From contig NC_133392.1 in the NCBI RefSeq assembly GCF_047511655.1, positions 20,784,001 to 20,848,000 on the forward strand: a stretch of DNA of 64,000 nt, read 5' to 3'. A model generated the notes under the pieces. The model did not search any database, had not been told where the DNA came from, and worked only from the letters and a program-made list of their open reading frames with translations. Each line of letters opens with the position of its first letter. Position 1 is the stretch's first letter. Of this stretch, positions 13,101 through 24,179 are shown one piece after another. This DNA comes from Castor canadensis (taxonomy: Eukaryota; Chordata; Mammalia; Rodentia; Castoridae). Position numbers and translations under genes: made by a program.

Positions 13101-14419
13101 TTCTGGATCTTCATTTTCTGTAGAGTATTGTTATTATTTTTCTCAGTGTACACTGTGAACAGCCCTAGTAGTCACTGCTATTGTCCTTCCTTACTGCTTC
13201 ACTCAGGTGGCTTTTGGTTATAGCAATGTTGAGTCCCTGCTGTTCTTCATTCATTGCCCCAGCTCTGGCTGCCATGCATTACCTACTTTCAACCTGGCCT
13301 GTGATGCCTGATAATGGGGGTTTGGGAGCATAGGATCTAGATGTAGAAAAAAGCAAGCATAAACCTCTATTTTAGAGCTATATTTTACTCATATGAAGTC
13401 CAACTCACTAGTAGTGTGGAAGTTAAGCAATAGTTCAATCCCATCTTGTCATCTCCATTAGAGGTCAGGAAAAAAATCCTCCATGGAGCTTCATATAAGA
13501 TGACAAGGCCCTATTTTGTACTTAAAAAAAGCCAGAGTGTCTTTGTCAATTTTGTGTGATGTTCCTGGGATACATATCAGCTCAAAGGAATGCAGACTCT
13601 CACAATAGTGTCTTTGTCATCTACACACATTTTCCTCCCAAATTCCTTCTCTACTTCCTATGTAAGGATCTATAAGGACACACATACAAAAAAACCCATG
13701 CTTAGATGATAATTTGGAGGGGCTTCCATGGAGGAGCTTCTTCTGTATAATTGAAGGCAGATGCTTCTCATACATCCCCAGGGGTCTCAACTCAAGTGCA
13801 AGTCATTGCCAGTTTCTGAGATGAAGTCTGATGATGTTTCTGAGAAAAGGCTAGGATGAGTTTTTTTCACTTCAGAAATGGAGTGGAGTTAAGTTCTCAT
13901 CTCTTGCATTTCCCATCTCTCCTCTGTTTCTGGGTATGTATACCTGAGTCACTTGGTCAGTTAATTTGTATAGATTGCTTGAGGACCTACTGTGTGCTTA
14001 GGACTGCTGGGATAAGTAGCACAGTGGCTCATTGTGACATACATCATCAGGCTGGCAGGTCACTTCTCAGACCCAGGGTGGGATTAACATTTTTTCAGGG
14101 GCATGAGTGATGTTTTCAATGTTATTCCACTGTTGTGAGGATGTTACAAAAGATTAGTTTCATATGCAAGCCTTAATTCAAGACACAGTTGACTTGATTT
14201 GAGCAGGTGACTGGCATGTTTCCTTATCTTAGGCCAGACCGAAAACAACAGAAAGCAAAAGATCAACAAGGTCAAGGGCTACAGACTAAAAATAGGCCAA
14301 GTGTGGGTATGCCTCACAAAGACAAATTAGAGTAAGTGGATTATTCAGTGAATCTTTCTCTTTATTACTCAATGAATCTTTTTCTTTCTACATAAAATAT
14401 AGAAAAATTAAAAATTATT
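10125..14419. other. Low-repeat non-coding DNA
   Basis: I see no supported gene. Open frames such as 11456-11785(+) and 12853-13065(-) are short, resemble nothing I know and lack exon context. The phrase 'aggacctactgtgtgctta' near 13980 resembles the MIR/L2 core, but only over a few dozen bases. This is one of the few long stretches of the window without obvious L1. Confidence 0.5.
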
Positions 14420-14614
14420 AACAAGAGAGGAAGGGTAGAAGAAGGAAGTTAAGGTGGTGAATATGGTTGATATACTTTCTATACAAGAATAAATCTTTAA
14501 ACTTGTTGAAATCACCATAAGAAGTGAAAAATGGAGGGGATGAACCAATTCAGGTTTATATACATATATGTACGTATACATATGTATATAATGGAAATGT
14601 CACAATGAAACTCC

Positions 14615-14630
14615 CTGTGCAGCTATTTTA
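14615..14630 (+). repeat. Target-site duplication, left copy (RPS7 pseudogene)
   Basis: The sequence ctgtgcagctatttta is repeated with one mismatch at 15303-15318. The pair brackets the pseudogene exactly, as expected for L1-mediated insertion. Confidence 0.88.
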
Positions 14631-15302
14631 TTTTTTAAATTATTTATGTATTTATTTTTTACTATGAATTATACTTTAGTCATTTTGTTTACAACTGAAA
14701 CTCTAGGAATTCACAATTAACTTGCTTGCCAGTGAGCTTCTTATAGGCACCAGAACACGTTTCAACCTTGTGTTCCACGTTGTTCTGCTGTGCTTTGTCC
14801 AAATGAACCTTTACGAGCGGGCTGCCACCCAGTGTCACGCGGATCCTCTTGCCCACCATTTCACTGGGGAAGACCAAGTCCTCAAGGATGGCGTCGTGCA
14901 CAGCTGTCAGGGTGCGGCTTCTGGGACACTTTTGCTTATTTTTCCTATGGCTTTTTCGAGTTGGCTTAGGCAGAATTCTCCTCTGGGCGATGAAGACCAC
15001 GTGCTTCCCACTGAACCTTTTCTCCAGTTCACATACTAGCCGAACTTGGATTTGGTGAAAGACTTAAGTTGAGGAACTGGAACAAAAATGATGATAGCTT
15101 TGTGACCACCACCAACTTCAATTTCCTTGGCCGCCGTGATGATGAGCTTGCTGCGCCGTGAGGTCCGCGTCCTCTCCAGCTCCAGCAGCGCCTGGGAGAT
15201 GCCCGACTCCAACTCGTCTTCGTCTCGCCATTGGGCTTCATGATCTTGGCACTCCAGCTGAACAAGGCCTTGTCCTTGAGGAGTGCCGGCTTAGGAAGAG
15301 AA
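14631..15302 (-). pseudogene. RPS7: Processed pseudogene of ribosomal protein S7
   Basis: This is a retrotransposed copy of the mRNA for the small-subunit ribosomal protein eS7, on the minus strand. The coding part runs from the ATG (complement of 15263-15265, [14 protein letters not shown]) to the TAA at 14689-14691. It spans 577 bp against the 585 expected for 194 codons plus stop, so frameshifts have accumulated. The first frame is lost after about 14 codons. The C-terminal 100 residues are open at 14689-15000 ([47 protein letters not shown]). The 5' end retains the TOP-like start CTCTTCCTAAGCCGG, so the copy reaches the cap site. There are no introns, an A-rich 3' end, and a 16-bp duplication with one mismatch on both sides. 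L1 machinery very probably made it. No function is likely. Confidence 0.96.
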
Positions 15303-15318
15303 CTGTACAGCTATTTTA
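15303..15318 (+). repeat. Target-site duplication, right copy (RPS7 pseudogene)
   Basis: The sequence ctgtacagctatttta pairs with 14615-14630 (15 of 16 identical). Confidence 0.88.
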
Positions 15319-15590
15319 AACAAACAAAAATGCCTTCTTTCAAAAACAGAATAGGAAGGTAAAAGAGTTTCCCTCTGGGGGTTGGTACCAATGTGAAGGG
15401 GAAAGATATACAGGAAAGGGTGGAGGAGGGTGGATGTAGTGGAAATACTTTGTAGTCATGTATGAAAATGGCAAAATAAGATAAGTTTAAACTAGTCCAG
15501 GAATAGGGGAGGAGGTGAATTCAACTATGATATATTGTAAGAACTTTTGTAAATGTTGCAAAGTTCTCCCAGCATAATAATAATAATATG

Positions 15591-15842
15591 ATAATAAAAA
15601 TACGATGTTAAAAGTAAAAAATAAGAGATCATAATGGAGCTGAAAATTCCCATTGTCTAATGCCACAGTCCTCATCGTGTTGTTTGTAAACCATTACACA
15701 TGTGTGTGTAGTGATGTTGACATAAACATATCTACTTCACAACCAGTTTTATAAAACTATACAACTTAAAATTATCTATAGGGCATAATACTTGATAGTG
15801 ATAATAAATGGCTACGATGCTGGTTTATATAAAAAATTATTT
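15591..15842. other. A/T-rich non-coding DNA
   Basis: This contains the A-rich tail of the preceding L1 fragment and unrecognised sequence up to the next L1 3' end. Confidence 0.4.
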
Positions 15843-16160
15843 AAAGCAACAGAGGTCAATAGGAGAAGGGGATCAGGAACTAGAGAAAAGGTCAGTTGGA
15901 GAAGAATTAACTTAGAAGGTAACACACATGTACAGGAAAGCAATGTGAGGAATCTCCCTGTATAGCTATCCTTATCTCAACTAGCAAAAATGCTTTGTCT
16001 TTCCAATTATTGTTTATACTCTCTCTTCAACAAAATTAGAGATAAGGGCAGAACAGTTTCTGCCTGGAAGCAAGGGAGTAGAGGGGGAGAGGGAGGGAGG
16101 GTGGGGGGAAGAAATGGCCCAAACATTGTATGCACATATGAATAAATGAAAAAAAATTTT
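15843..16160 (+). mobile_element. 5'-truncated L1 3' end, plus strand
   Basis: The reverse complement matches the younger L1 3'UTR type: 'ctgtatagctatccttatctcaac', a G-rich tract at about 16075-16112, then 'catatgaataaatgaaaaaa'. Only about 320 bp remain, all non-coding 3'UTR. The plus orientation is opposite to the full-length copies. Confidence 0.88.
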
Positions 16161-16318
16161 TTACACTCCTTCAGATCACCATGATTAATCTTTTGACTAT
16201 TTTCCTTCTTTTTTCTTTCATCAAGGTGATTTTGGACCAAGAAGAATGAGAACTGAGAATAAACTGCTACATATTCACGAGAGTTAAAGCAAGCAGTTCT
16301 CTTAAAAGTAAGAGATTA

Positions 16319-16495
16319 GGCCAGGGTATGGTGGCACATGCCTGTAATCCCAGCTACATGAGAGGCATAGGTAGGATCATGTTCTGAGGCTGGCTCCAGG
16401 CAAAACCATGAGACCTTATCTGAAAAATTAAAGGCTGTGTAGGCTCAAGTGGTAAAGTACCTGCCCACAGGCACAAGTACTGTGAAAAAAAAAAA
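16319..16495 (+). repeat. B1-ID dimeric SINE
   Basis: A 7SL-derived B1-like head (ggccagggtatggtggcac, cctgtaatcccagct) is followed by a tRNA-Ala-derived ID-like tail (ggctcaagtggtaaagtacc) and an A run. The ID part carries degenerate A and B box positions of a pol III promoter. The flanks 'aaaagtaagagatta' and 'aaaagtaaaaatcac' may be a diverged duplication. B1-ID dimers are known from squirrel-related and beaver-related rodents, which is the basis for the taxonomic guess. Confidence 0.85.
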
Positions 16496-16734
16496 AGTAA
16501 AAATCACAGTTAGGCATTGTGTAAAGCCCTATCTGCTTCTTGTAAGAAAAACAAAGTAATTGTCACACATTGAGGTTACTTGTTCAATCTTGGAAGAAAC
16601 TGAACCTCATCTATTCTCATCTTCACTTTTTCAACTTGCAAATGGGGAAACCACGGTAAATGATGCTCAGGTTTTGTCTGAGAACCCAAGCCTGAGTTTC
16701 AACTTCTAACTTTGGATGGCAACATGGGGACAGG

Positions 16735-16950
16735 TTCAGCGTATAGGCTTTGGACACTGGGATCCTTAGCTATGTGACCTAACTTCTATGAGCGCCAGTG
16801 TTCTTACTTGTGGAAGGTAGATAAAACAATAGTAGCGTCTTCATCATAGGGTCACCGTGGGAATTAAATGACATCATAACTTGTTTATGTGCCTTAGCAC
16901 ATTGCTTGGCTAACAAGAACTATCAGATTAAACATTATTATGTTTTAATC
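16735..16950 (+). repeat. MIR SINE
   Basis: The full MIR motif order is visible: 'agctatgtgacctaacttct', then 'tcatagggtcaccgtgggaattaaatgacat' (split here as two motifs), then 'cttagcacattgcttggc', then a TTATTATG-like end. This is an ancient, pan-mammalian tRNA-derived SINE and a fossil only. Confidence 0.78.
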
Positions 16951-18340
16951 ATGTTTTTCCATCCATTGTTTTATACCACTTGAAATGCTTTAATTTCCTT
17001 TTTATAACAAACATCAAATTCCTTCTTTGAGGTATGTCCTTTAACCTGTGAGAGGCCCTGAGTCAACTTAGTTGAGGTTAGAAACTACTTTGCAATGAAC
17101 ATGTTTTAGTATCTTAATAAATTTTTAGAATTTATAAAATGACAGAAAAGTCCTGGGAAGTACCAATTGGTACTAATAATATACATTGAGAGCTTTAAAT
17201 GTAAAAAAAAAACAACCTCCCCACATCTGTACTTGGTTAGGATAAATATTTTAGTTTCAACTTGGTTGTCACTGGAGAAACTACGTTTTGACACCAAGAG
17301 AGAGTGTCTGCTTACACTATTCCATGCCATATGCAGCTCATTCACTGCCCTCTTCCCTTCTCCATGCTGAGCTGATCTCCTATAAAATGGATGTTAAATA
17401 TGATCCCCAAATAAGAATTAGGGTCTCTCTCTAAATTTACTTACATATGCCTTTCTAGTCTTTGTTGACCTAAGATGTTATTTCAGAAAGCCACGAGGGG
17501 GATTACTAATCAGTTTAGTTGAAATTTCAACAATATTTAGAAATCCAAAACATTTCATAGACAAACAATAGGAGTCACCAAATCCATTCCTTCATCTATT
17601 GCCCTTGGTGTCACTCTGTTAGATAAATAAAGTAGAAACCTGCTATTCCCTCTCTTCAAACATACAAGTAACTGGAGAGGCATAAATTAATTCACTATGG
17701 ACTGTGTCAGTTCTGTATTTTGTTTGAGGCTAGGGCATAGTTTCTTTTTCCCCCTTCTCATTGTTTTAGGCTATGTTTTAGCTTTCTAAAATCAATTTGA
17801 GTTGAGTGGGAATGCAGCAGGATTAAGCTTTGTGGCTTTGAAAACCACTTGGAAGCCAGTGGAAAGTGTATACTGACTTAAGTTAGATGGTCTCTGATCC
17901 ACTGACACCTGATCGATCATTTGTTAGAGTAATTTGGGTTTACAGTGTTGGGATGGTTGTGTTTCCTTTAGTGTTGCCTTATAGTGCTGACATTTGTTCA
18001 CTCTCTGTAATATGTGATAAAAGAAATGTAACCACCCTTCCACTCCCATCACGTTCCCTATTGAAGAGACGTTCAGTCCTTGAAGGGGGCATGACCTTCT
18101 TCTTATTTATAAGTGCTGCTACTTTAAACCACAACTGATATCACCATTATATTTCATCCTAAGTGAAGCCTTTTACACCACCTAAATAGAGAAAAACATC
18201 TTTTAATCTTACAGCAACCTGGTATTAAAAACCAATTGCAACCAGTTGCCTATGGCTGATAAACTAGTAGGCTAAGTGATCTTGACTGTTGAAATTCTAT
18301 ATTAAAATTTATTTTATTTATTTATTTTATATTAAAATTT
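16951..18340. other. Unrecognised non-coding DNA
   Basis: No gene or clear repeat is recognised. Open frames at 17106-17345(-), 17167-17370(+) and 17887-18138(+) show no family resemblance. Confidence 0.45.
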
Positions 18341-18344
18341 ATGA

Positions 18345-18470
18345 CAGAAAGAAGGAGGGGGGAGAGAGAAAGAAAAAAAAGAAGAGAGGAGAGAAAGAAA
18401 GGGAGGGGAAGGAGGGAGGGAGAGAGAGGGAGAAGTAGGTAAGGAAGGAGAGAGAGAGAGAGAGAGAGCA
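18345..18470 (+). repeat. Purine-rich (GA)n/(GGAA)n tract
   Basis: An almost pure A/G run ends in a (GA)n block at 18448-18470. It produces a Ser/Pro-rich open frame on the minus strand that is low-complexity, not a gene. Confidence 0.95.
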
Positions 18471-18839
18471 GACACAAGGTAGACTGAACTTGAGGACCTT
18501 GAATAAAAGGAGGCTGAATACACTGACATTATTTGCTCTTCTCCTCTCATACCTCTAGACAAAGAAGGTATTTTTCAGCAAAGAGATGGTCAACCATTTT
18601 TTTCTTCTCCTTATTTCTGGGCTTTCATGTGATCCTCTATCATCTTTCCTCTTACATACTAGAATAATGATTCTTAGACATGTGAATTTCAAAATAGTAA
18701 AGTTAATAAAGCAGTGATTTCAGTATTATACCAAGAGTTTCCAACATTTTTGCTTTTTATGTGTATATATTATATTATAATCTGTTGTATGTTTTTAGTA
18801 TTAGCTATGCATTTTCTATTCTTAACACTAGCTAACACT
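18471..18839. other. Unrecognised non-coding DNA
   Basis: A/T-rich; nothing recognisable. Confidence 0.4.
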
Positions 18840-18995
18840 TGAGGTTTAAAATGTGAATAACTTTTTAAAAGCTGCTATTAATATTCCCATTTTATAGATA
18901 GTAGAAGAGGTTAAGTACACGTCCAGCTTGTGGGTGGCAGAGGTGGACTTAGAGGTAGTCTGATGCCAGAGGTTGGACTCCCGACCAGTCAATAC
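18840..18995 (+). repeat. MIR/L2-like relic
   Basis: 'ctattaatattcccattttatagata', 'agaggttaagtacacg', 'gtgggtggcagaggtggac' and 'agtctgatgccagag' follow the MIR3/L2 core order (split motifs). Diverged; ends approximate. Confidence 0.55.
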
Positions 18996-19195
18996 CTCTC
19001 AATACCACCATTTCCTTTAAAGCAGAAAAAAAGAAAAAGAACTATTTATTTAGAAAAATGTGGGGAAAAACATAATTTCAGAAGTCCTGAAGTTATCTAT
19101 AGAAAACTCAGTTTTTCTTATTTTTCTTATTGCACTCTGGGCTGCTAAAACCTTTGTTAAAGGCTCCTCTGGCTCCAAATCTTCAGCTACAGAGA
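18996..19195. other. Unrecognised non-coding DNA
   Basis: A short interval between two repeats, with nothing recognisable. Confidence 0.35.
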
Positions 19196-19460
19196 AACTT
19201 CTTTTTTTCCTTGAACCACAACTCTAGCCCGTTTTGCTCTGGCTATTTTGGAGATGGGACCTTGCTTTTTGCCCAGGCCAGCCTGGATCATGACCCTCAT
19301 ATTTTAGGCTTCCTGTACTGGAAGCACCACGTCCAGCTTTCTTCTGTTAAAAAAGGGGTCTTGTGAACTTTTTTTTTGCCTGAGCAAGCCTTAAGCCCTA
19401 GTCCCCTGGTTCTCATCCTCCTGAGTAGCTAGGATTACAAGCATGAGCCACTAGCGTGCA
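19196..19460 (-). repeat. B1-family SINE cluster (two diverged copies)
   Basis: On the minus strand, 'cctgagtagctaggattac' and 'aagcatgagccacta' at about 19410-19455 are the head of a B1/Alu-like SINE, with a T run near 19362 as its A tail. Directly to the left, 19196-19362 holds a second, more diverged unit with 'gccaggccagcctggatcatgacc' (split motif) and its own T run near 19200. The two may be a tandem pair or one rearranged dimer. Confidence 0.6.
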
Positions 19461-19864
19461 ATAGGAGAAACTTTTAATCTACATCCTAGGCTTTCTTTCA
19501 AGATACTGTAGGTAAGTGCTTAAGTGTGCCAGTCATTTTAAGAATGTTCATTACTGATTTTGTGAATGACCTTTAAATGCATTTGCAAAATACCTTAATT
19601 TTCATCCTCCCAGCTGGTGTGAAAGACTACATGGAGTTAGGAGACTGGGAAATGGTCTTCAAATGAGTAAAAGTCTTTAACATAAGAGTCCAAGGCCTTC
19701 AGGGGTTTGGGAATGGCCTGAAATACACCAGAAAAATTTCCTACACCTTTCCCACACCTTAGAGAGAAAGCATGTCCAAGAACTCTTAACCACTTCCATA
19801 ACACCAAGGATCTTAGGAAATACATGGCATCAGTTCAGCAAGTAAGTTAAGTTATTAACTCATC
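19461..19864. other. Unrecognised non-coding DNA
   Basis: No recognisable gene or repeat; the minus-strand frame 19637-19825 has no family resemblance. Confidence 0.4.
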
Positions 19865-20010
19865 ACATCAAGCTATTGAGCAAGACACGTGACTACTCAG
19901 TTCCTCAGTTTCTCTGTCCAATCAGAGTACTTTAATTCCTGTCTGACATAGCTTCAAAGAAGTGATTATTACATGAGATGAAGTGTATGCATTCCGTCAC
20001 TGTTTCCCTT
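19865..20010 (+). repeat. MIR-like relic
   Basis: 'ctcagttcctcagtttctctgt', then 'cctgtctgacatagc', then 'attacatgagatgaagtg' recall the MIR core 'cctcagtttcctcatctgt...gattaaatgagataatg'. Diverged. Confidence 0.45.
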
Positions 20011-20960
20011 CTGAGAGTGCTTGTGCAACTTAGTCTGCAGTTTCAGCAACATGCTTGTAGACCAACTCCATTTCTCTGTGGTATTATAGGTTCTCTTCTG
20101 ATGCCTTATATGTTTTCCCCTTTGTAGATATTTAGTATTCTGTACTCCGTGTTTCCTGAAAATTGTTATTTCTGTTTGCTTCCCAAAGCCTGTAAAATTT
20201 TAAATTAAGAATAAGTAAAAACAGTAAATATTGCACTTCTGCCAATCACCATGTAAATGGGAGATGAAGTGGATGGGTTAACACCCAAAATGACACATAA
20301 CCACTTCCAGGTAGATTAAGAATCTGCAGCAGGAGTAGTTTGAAATCAAAGTGGTTCTTAGTGAGATAGACAATGGCTGCTCTGGGTATGTCTCCCAACA
20401 CCAAAAATTTCTACTAAGTAAACAAAATTCTAAATGGTATGATTTTAACCCTCAAGAGGAAGAGTAGAGACCCCAATACTGCCTTTTTTGCTTTCTCCTG
20501 ACTGGTGACCCACGTGAGGAGCAGCTCACACATGAAATCATGGCAACATCCAGGGCTAAGATGGCATCGAGGAACATTCAATAACATGCATCTGTTGCTG
20601 ACAGCCCATGGTGAATTTTGAATAGCAGCCTCATAATCAGCTCTCATTTAGAGAAAAATTTCCTGCCCAGGGAGTGAGGCTTTCATCATTGGCCTCAGCC
20701 ACCTGTACCTTCTGAAATATAAGAAATAGGGAAAGACTACACGAAAGCAATGGGGTGAAGGGAGTACAGGAGAGGGTCATTAGGTCTCCTTGAAACACAG
20801 CAAGGCCCTAGTTTTGAAAAGCCTCAAAACTTCCTACTCTCACCATAGACCATGAAATTATGACTTATTCTCAGAAGAATATTTTTCAGATGGTACTATT
20901 TCCCTAAAAAATTGTGTGAAGAGTTATAGCTACACGGAAGCAAAATAGATATTCTAAATT
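20011..20960. other. Unrecognised non-coding DNA
   Basis: No gene is supported. The minus frame 20414-20647 has no recognisable similarity or exon context. Confidence 0.4.
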
Positions 20961-21400
20961 ATATTTGTTGTGCTTTGGATGTGGTTAGTGTATGTCCTCC
21001 AAGGGTTCATTTGTTGAAATTTAATCCATATTGTCGGTTATTAAGAGGATGAAACTAAATTCAGCTACAGTGTTTAGAGGTAAAGCCTTTGGAAAGAGAC
21101 TAGGATTGATAAACTCATCAGGATGGATCCCCCATGGCAGAAAACTAGTGGCTTTATAAGAAAAGAGAAAGAGAGTGACTGAGTGAGAGAGATGTATATG
21201 TGTGTTTGTGGGGGTGGGGAGGAGTGCAGATGGACACACTTCCTCTGTTTCTTGCCATATGATTACTGGCACCGCCTGGGGCTCTGCAGTTAGAAGGCCA
21301 TCACTAATGTGGCCCCTTCACCTTGGAGCTCACGAATTGTGAGCCTTCCCAGTCTATGGTATTGTGCCACTGGCAACAGAAAACAGACTAATACAATATT
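20961..21400 (+). mobile_element. Solo MaLR-type LTR (ERVL-MaLR) with 5-bp duplication
   Basis: The LTR occupies 20966-21395, begins TGTTGTGCTTTGGATGTGG and ends CAGACTAATACA. It is flanked by atatt at 20961-20965 and 21396-21400, a perfect 5-bp duplication as expected for ERVL-class integration. The interior motifs ('ttcatttgttgaaatttaat', 'ggctttataag', 'ccagtctatggtattgt', 'aacagaaaacagactaat') match the MST/MLT1-like MaLR LTR plan. No internal region is present, so it is a solo LTR formed by recombination. It is a non-autonomous fossil and encodes nothing. Confidence 0.85.
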
Positions 21401-21654
21401 GTAGTTATTAGCTGCATTTTATCTTGCACTCAGCTCTGACGTCTCTAAAGTTGGAATTGTGTGTCTGAGTCAGAGGAGATCAGAATTGGACCAGACATCA
21501 CATTTTATTTAGCCAAACTCTTACTGTAGACCTGTTTTTGCTATAAGGCATCATGTGTCATCAAAGACAGAACATTTTTGGTAAGGATTGCTCATACTTT
21601 CCATGACTAGACAACTTTAACTATTATACCTTCCTTGTACTGGTTTGGGATTGA
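21401..21654. other. Unrecognised non-coding DNA
   Basis: Nothing recognisable between the LTR and the old L1. Confidence 0.35.
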
Positions 21655-23347
21655 CTTGCTCTTGTTTTCCTAAGGCCTTGAGATGCATCTATATGCTATT
21701 TATTTGGTTGTTTTTTAAGTATAGACACTCATAGCTCTAAACTTTCCTCTTAGACCTGCCTTCTCTATTTCCCACAGATTCTGATATGTATGTTTCCATT
21801 TTTTTTATTCTATGAATTTTGAAAGTCTCCCCTTGCAAGTTTTTTGATGACCCACTGATTGTTCAAAAGTACATTGTCTGATCTCCTTATGTTTGAATAT
21901 TTCTGCAGTTTCTCATGTTGTTGATTTCCAGTTCTACTCCACTGTGGTCTGATAAAGCACCAGAAGTCATTTTAATTTTCTTGTGTTTTTAAAGACATTC
22001 TTTATGTCCTAAAATATCATCTACTTGAAGAAAGTTCCAAGGACTGGCTATTGAGTAGAATATTCTATAGATGTCTGTTATGTCCATTTGATCTATAGTG
22101 TTGTTTAATTTTAAAGTGACTTTGTTGATTTGTTTTTGGTCTGGATGAACTGTCTAGTGGTTTGTTATTGTGGTGGGGTCTATCTGTGATTTTATATCCA
22201 ATAGTGTTTGTATTATGAAATTTGGTACACCATCATTCTGTCTGTATATATTTGCAATTGCTATCTCTTTTTGTTTTTTCTTGACAAAGCAATTTTCTAT
22301 CTCTTCTTGATTGGTTGTTCCCTTTATCAATATGAAGTAACCTTCTTTGTTTCCTTGGAGTTCTTAGTTAAAGTATGCCTTGAATATAGCTACTCCTGTT
22401 TGCTTTTAGAATCCATTTGCTTGGAATTTCTTTTTCCATCCTTTCACTTTAAGCTTGTGTTTGTCTTTGCTAGTGAGGTGTGTTTCTAGTAGGCAACAAA
22501 TAATTGGGTCTTGTTTTTTTTAAATCCAGTCCACCAATCTGTGTCTTCTGATTGAAGAACTGAGATCATTAACTTTTAGGTTCTTATTAGAAGGTATATA
22601 GTATTTCTTGTCATTTTTTGTTTTTATAGTGTTTGCTTCTTTCCTAATCCTGATTTGCTTATCTATTTGTCTAGTTCGATTTAATCATATCCATACTTTC
22701 ATAGTTGCATTTATTATACTCTTCTGTGTGTAGGATTCCTTCCTACACATACTCTTCCTATGTGTAGTATCTTCTGTAGTGCTGGCTTACTGATCATGAA
22801 TTCCATTGTTTTTGTTTATTACAGAAAGTTTTTATTTTTCCTTTTATTTCAATTACAAGGTTAGTTTTGCTAAATACCATAGTCTAGGTTGGCATTTATT
22901 TGTTAAAGGATTTTAAATACATCATTCCAGCCTTCCCTTGCTTTATGAGTTTCTGTTGAGAAAGCTGCAGCTATTATGATGAGGCTACCTTTATATGTAA
23001 CTGTTGCTTATCTCTTGCAGCTAGTAGTACTTTGCTTATTCTGTGTACTTAATTTCTTAATTGTAATATGACATGGAGAGCTTCTTTTCAGGTCTTATGT
23101 GTTTGGGATTCTAAAAGCTTCCTGAACCTGAATGACTATCTCATTCTGAAAATTTGTGGAATTTTCAACTACTATTTTATTGAATTTATTTTCTATGCCT
23201 TTAGCTTATACCTCTTATCATTTTTCTATACCTTTGATTATAGGTTTAATTTTTAATTGTTTCCTAGAGGTCTTGCATGTTCTGTTCATATTTTCTTACT
23301 TTTTTAAATGTACAACTGAATGTTGAATTTTTAAAGTTTTTTAAACT

Positions 23348-23520
23348 TGATTTTTAAAGTTTTACTGAATTCCTCTTTCATATCCTGCATCGTATTCCTT
23401 ATTTTACCCAGTTGTTTCTTTTTTGTCTTTGAATTATTTATTTTTTGTGTTCTCTTTGAATTCAGTGATATATTTATATGTCCTCTTTAAGTTCTTTGTT
23501 CATTCTTATAATCATGTCTT
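23348..23520 (-). repeat. Direct duplication, copy 1 (inside L1-N)
   Basis: About 173 bp starting 'gatttttaaagttttactg' recur at 23939-24111 with only a handful of differences. Its identity to the second copy is far higher than this old L1 shows to other L1s, so it is a local duplication. Confidence 0.85.
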
Positions 23521-23599
23521 CAATCCCTGATATTCTGTATTCAAGTTGATTCAGTTGATTGGTGGGTTTTAAAATTTGATTCATTGAGCTTTGCTTTTC

Positions 23600-23840
23600 C
23601 TCCCATTTTCTTCTTTACCTTTACTTAAAAAATTATTAGTATAAATTAATTTTACAAAAAGATTTCATTGTGATATTTATATAAATCATATAATGTAGTT
23701 TGATCAAATTTATCCCATTTAAATTTTTTGTAATACTCATTCCTGCTCTTCCCTCATTTTTAACAGTTTTTAATAGATTTCATTATACTATTTTCATACC
23801 CCCCCACACTTTACTTTGCTCAAAGTCTGTTTAAAATCAA
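23600..23840 (-). mobile_element. L1 3'UTR fragment between the duplicated copies
   Basis: 'attattagtataaattaat', 'agatttcattgtgata' and 'tttgatcaaatttatccc' match the distal 3'UTR of an old L1 type, also seen at 57777-57905. It is short and non-coding. Confidence 0.6.
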
Positions 23841-23913
23841 ATTTTTTTTTGGCAGTAACAGGGTTTGAACTGTTAGGTAGGAGTTCTACCACTTGAGCCA
23901 TGTTCCCAGCCCT
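23841..23913 (-). repeat. ID-family SINE (tRNA-Ala derived)
   Basis: In reverse complement it reads 'gggctgggaacatggctc', 'aagtggtagaactcctacc', 'ttcaaaccctgttactgcc' and an A run. That is a complete ID-like SINE with tRNA-like A and B boxes. It is a retroposon and not a tRNA gene: the anticodon arm and acceptor stem are not tRNA-like. Confidence 0.88.
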
Positions 23914-23938
23914 GAGCATTTCATTTCCAGAATTTCAG

Positions 23939-24111
23939 TTTGATTTTTAAAGTTTTACTGAATTCCTCTTTTGTATCCTGCATTGTATTCCTTATTTTAT
24001 CCAGTTGTTTCTTTGTATTGTCTTTGAATTATTTGTTTTTTGTGTTCTCTTTGAATTCAGTGATATATTTATATGTCCTCTTTAAGTTCTTTGTTCATTC
24101 TTATAATCATG
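23939..24111 (-). repeat. Direct duplication, copy 2 (inside L1-N)
   Basis: Second copy of 23348-23520; the copies are 591 bp apart (start to start). Copy 1 and copy 2 diverge abruptly after 'cttataatcatg'. Confidence 0.85.
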
Positions 24112-24179
24112 CATTTGAATTCTTCCACTTCATTATCACTAAAGTCCATTATTGTGGAGTGTTGAAGTATGGAGGAATC

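Larger units (their letters stand above)
14420..15590 (+). mobile_element. Old L1 3'UTR end, plus strand, split by RPS7 pseudogene
   Basis: 14420-14630 and 15319-15590 together match, in reverse complement, the L1 3'UTR seen at 24194-24760 and 56310-56900. Shared landmarks are 'ctatacaagaataaa', 'ggaggtgaattcaacta' and 'atattgtaagaa'. It is a 5'-truncated fragment of an older L1 type. It differs in strand from all the large L1 copies. The ribosomal S7 pseudogene is inserted in its middle, so the L1 fragment is older than the pseudogene. Confidence 0.8.

Noticed and set aside
14689..15000. Functional RPS7 gene or exon
   Set aside because: The N-terminal frame is lost, no introns, flanking duplication and A-rich tail: a processed pseudogene.
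18332..18562. Ser/Pro-rich minus-strand ORF
   Set aside because: Produced by the purine-rich simple repeat on the plus strand.
23841..23913. tRNA gene on the minus strand
   Set aside because: Has A/B-box-like text but no cloverleaf acceptor or anticodon arm, ends in an A run, and matches ID SINEs.
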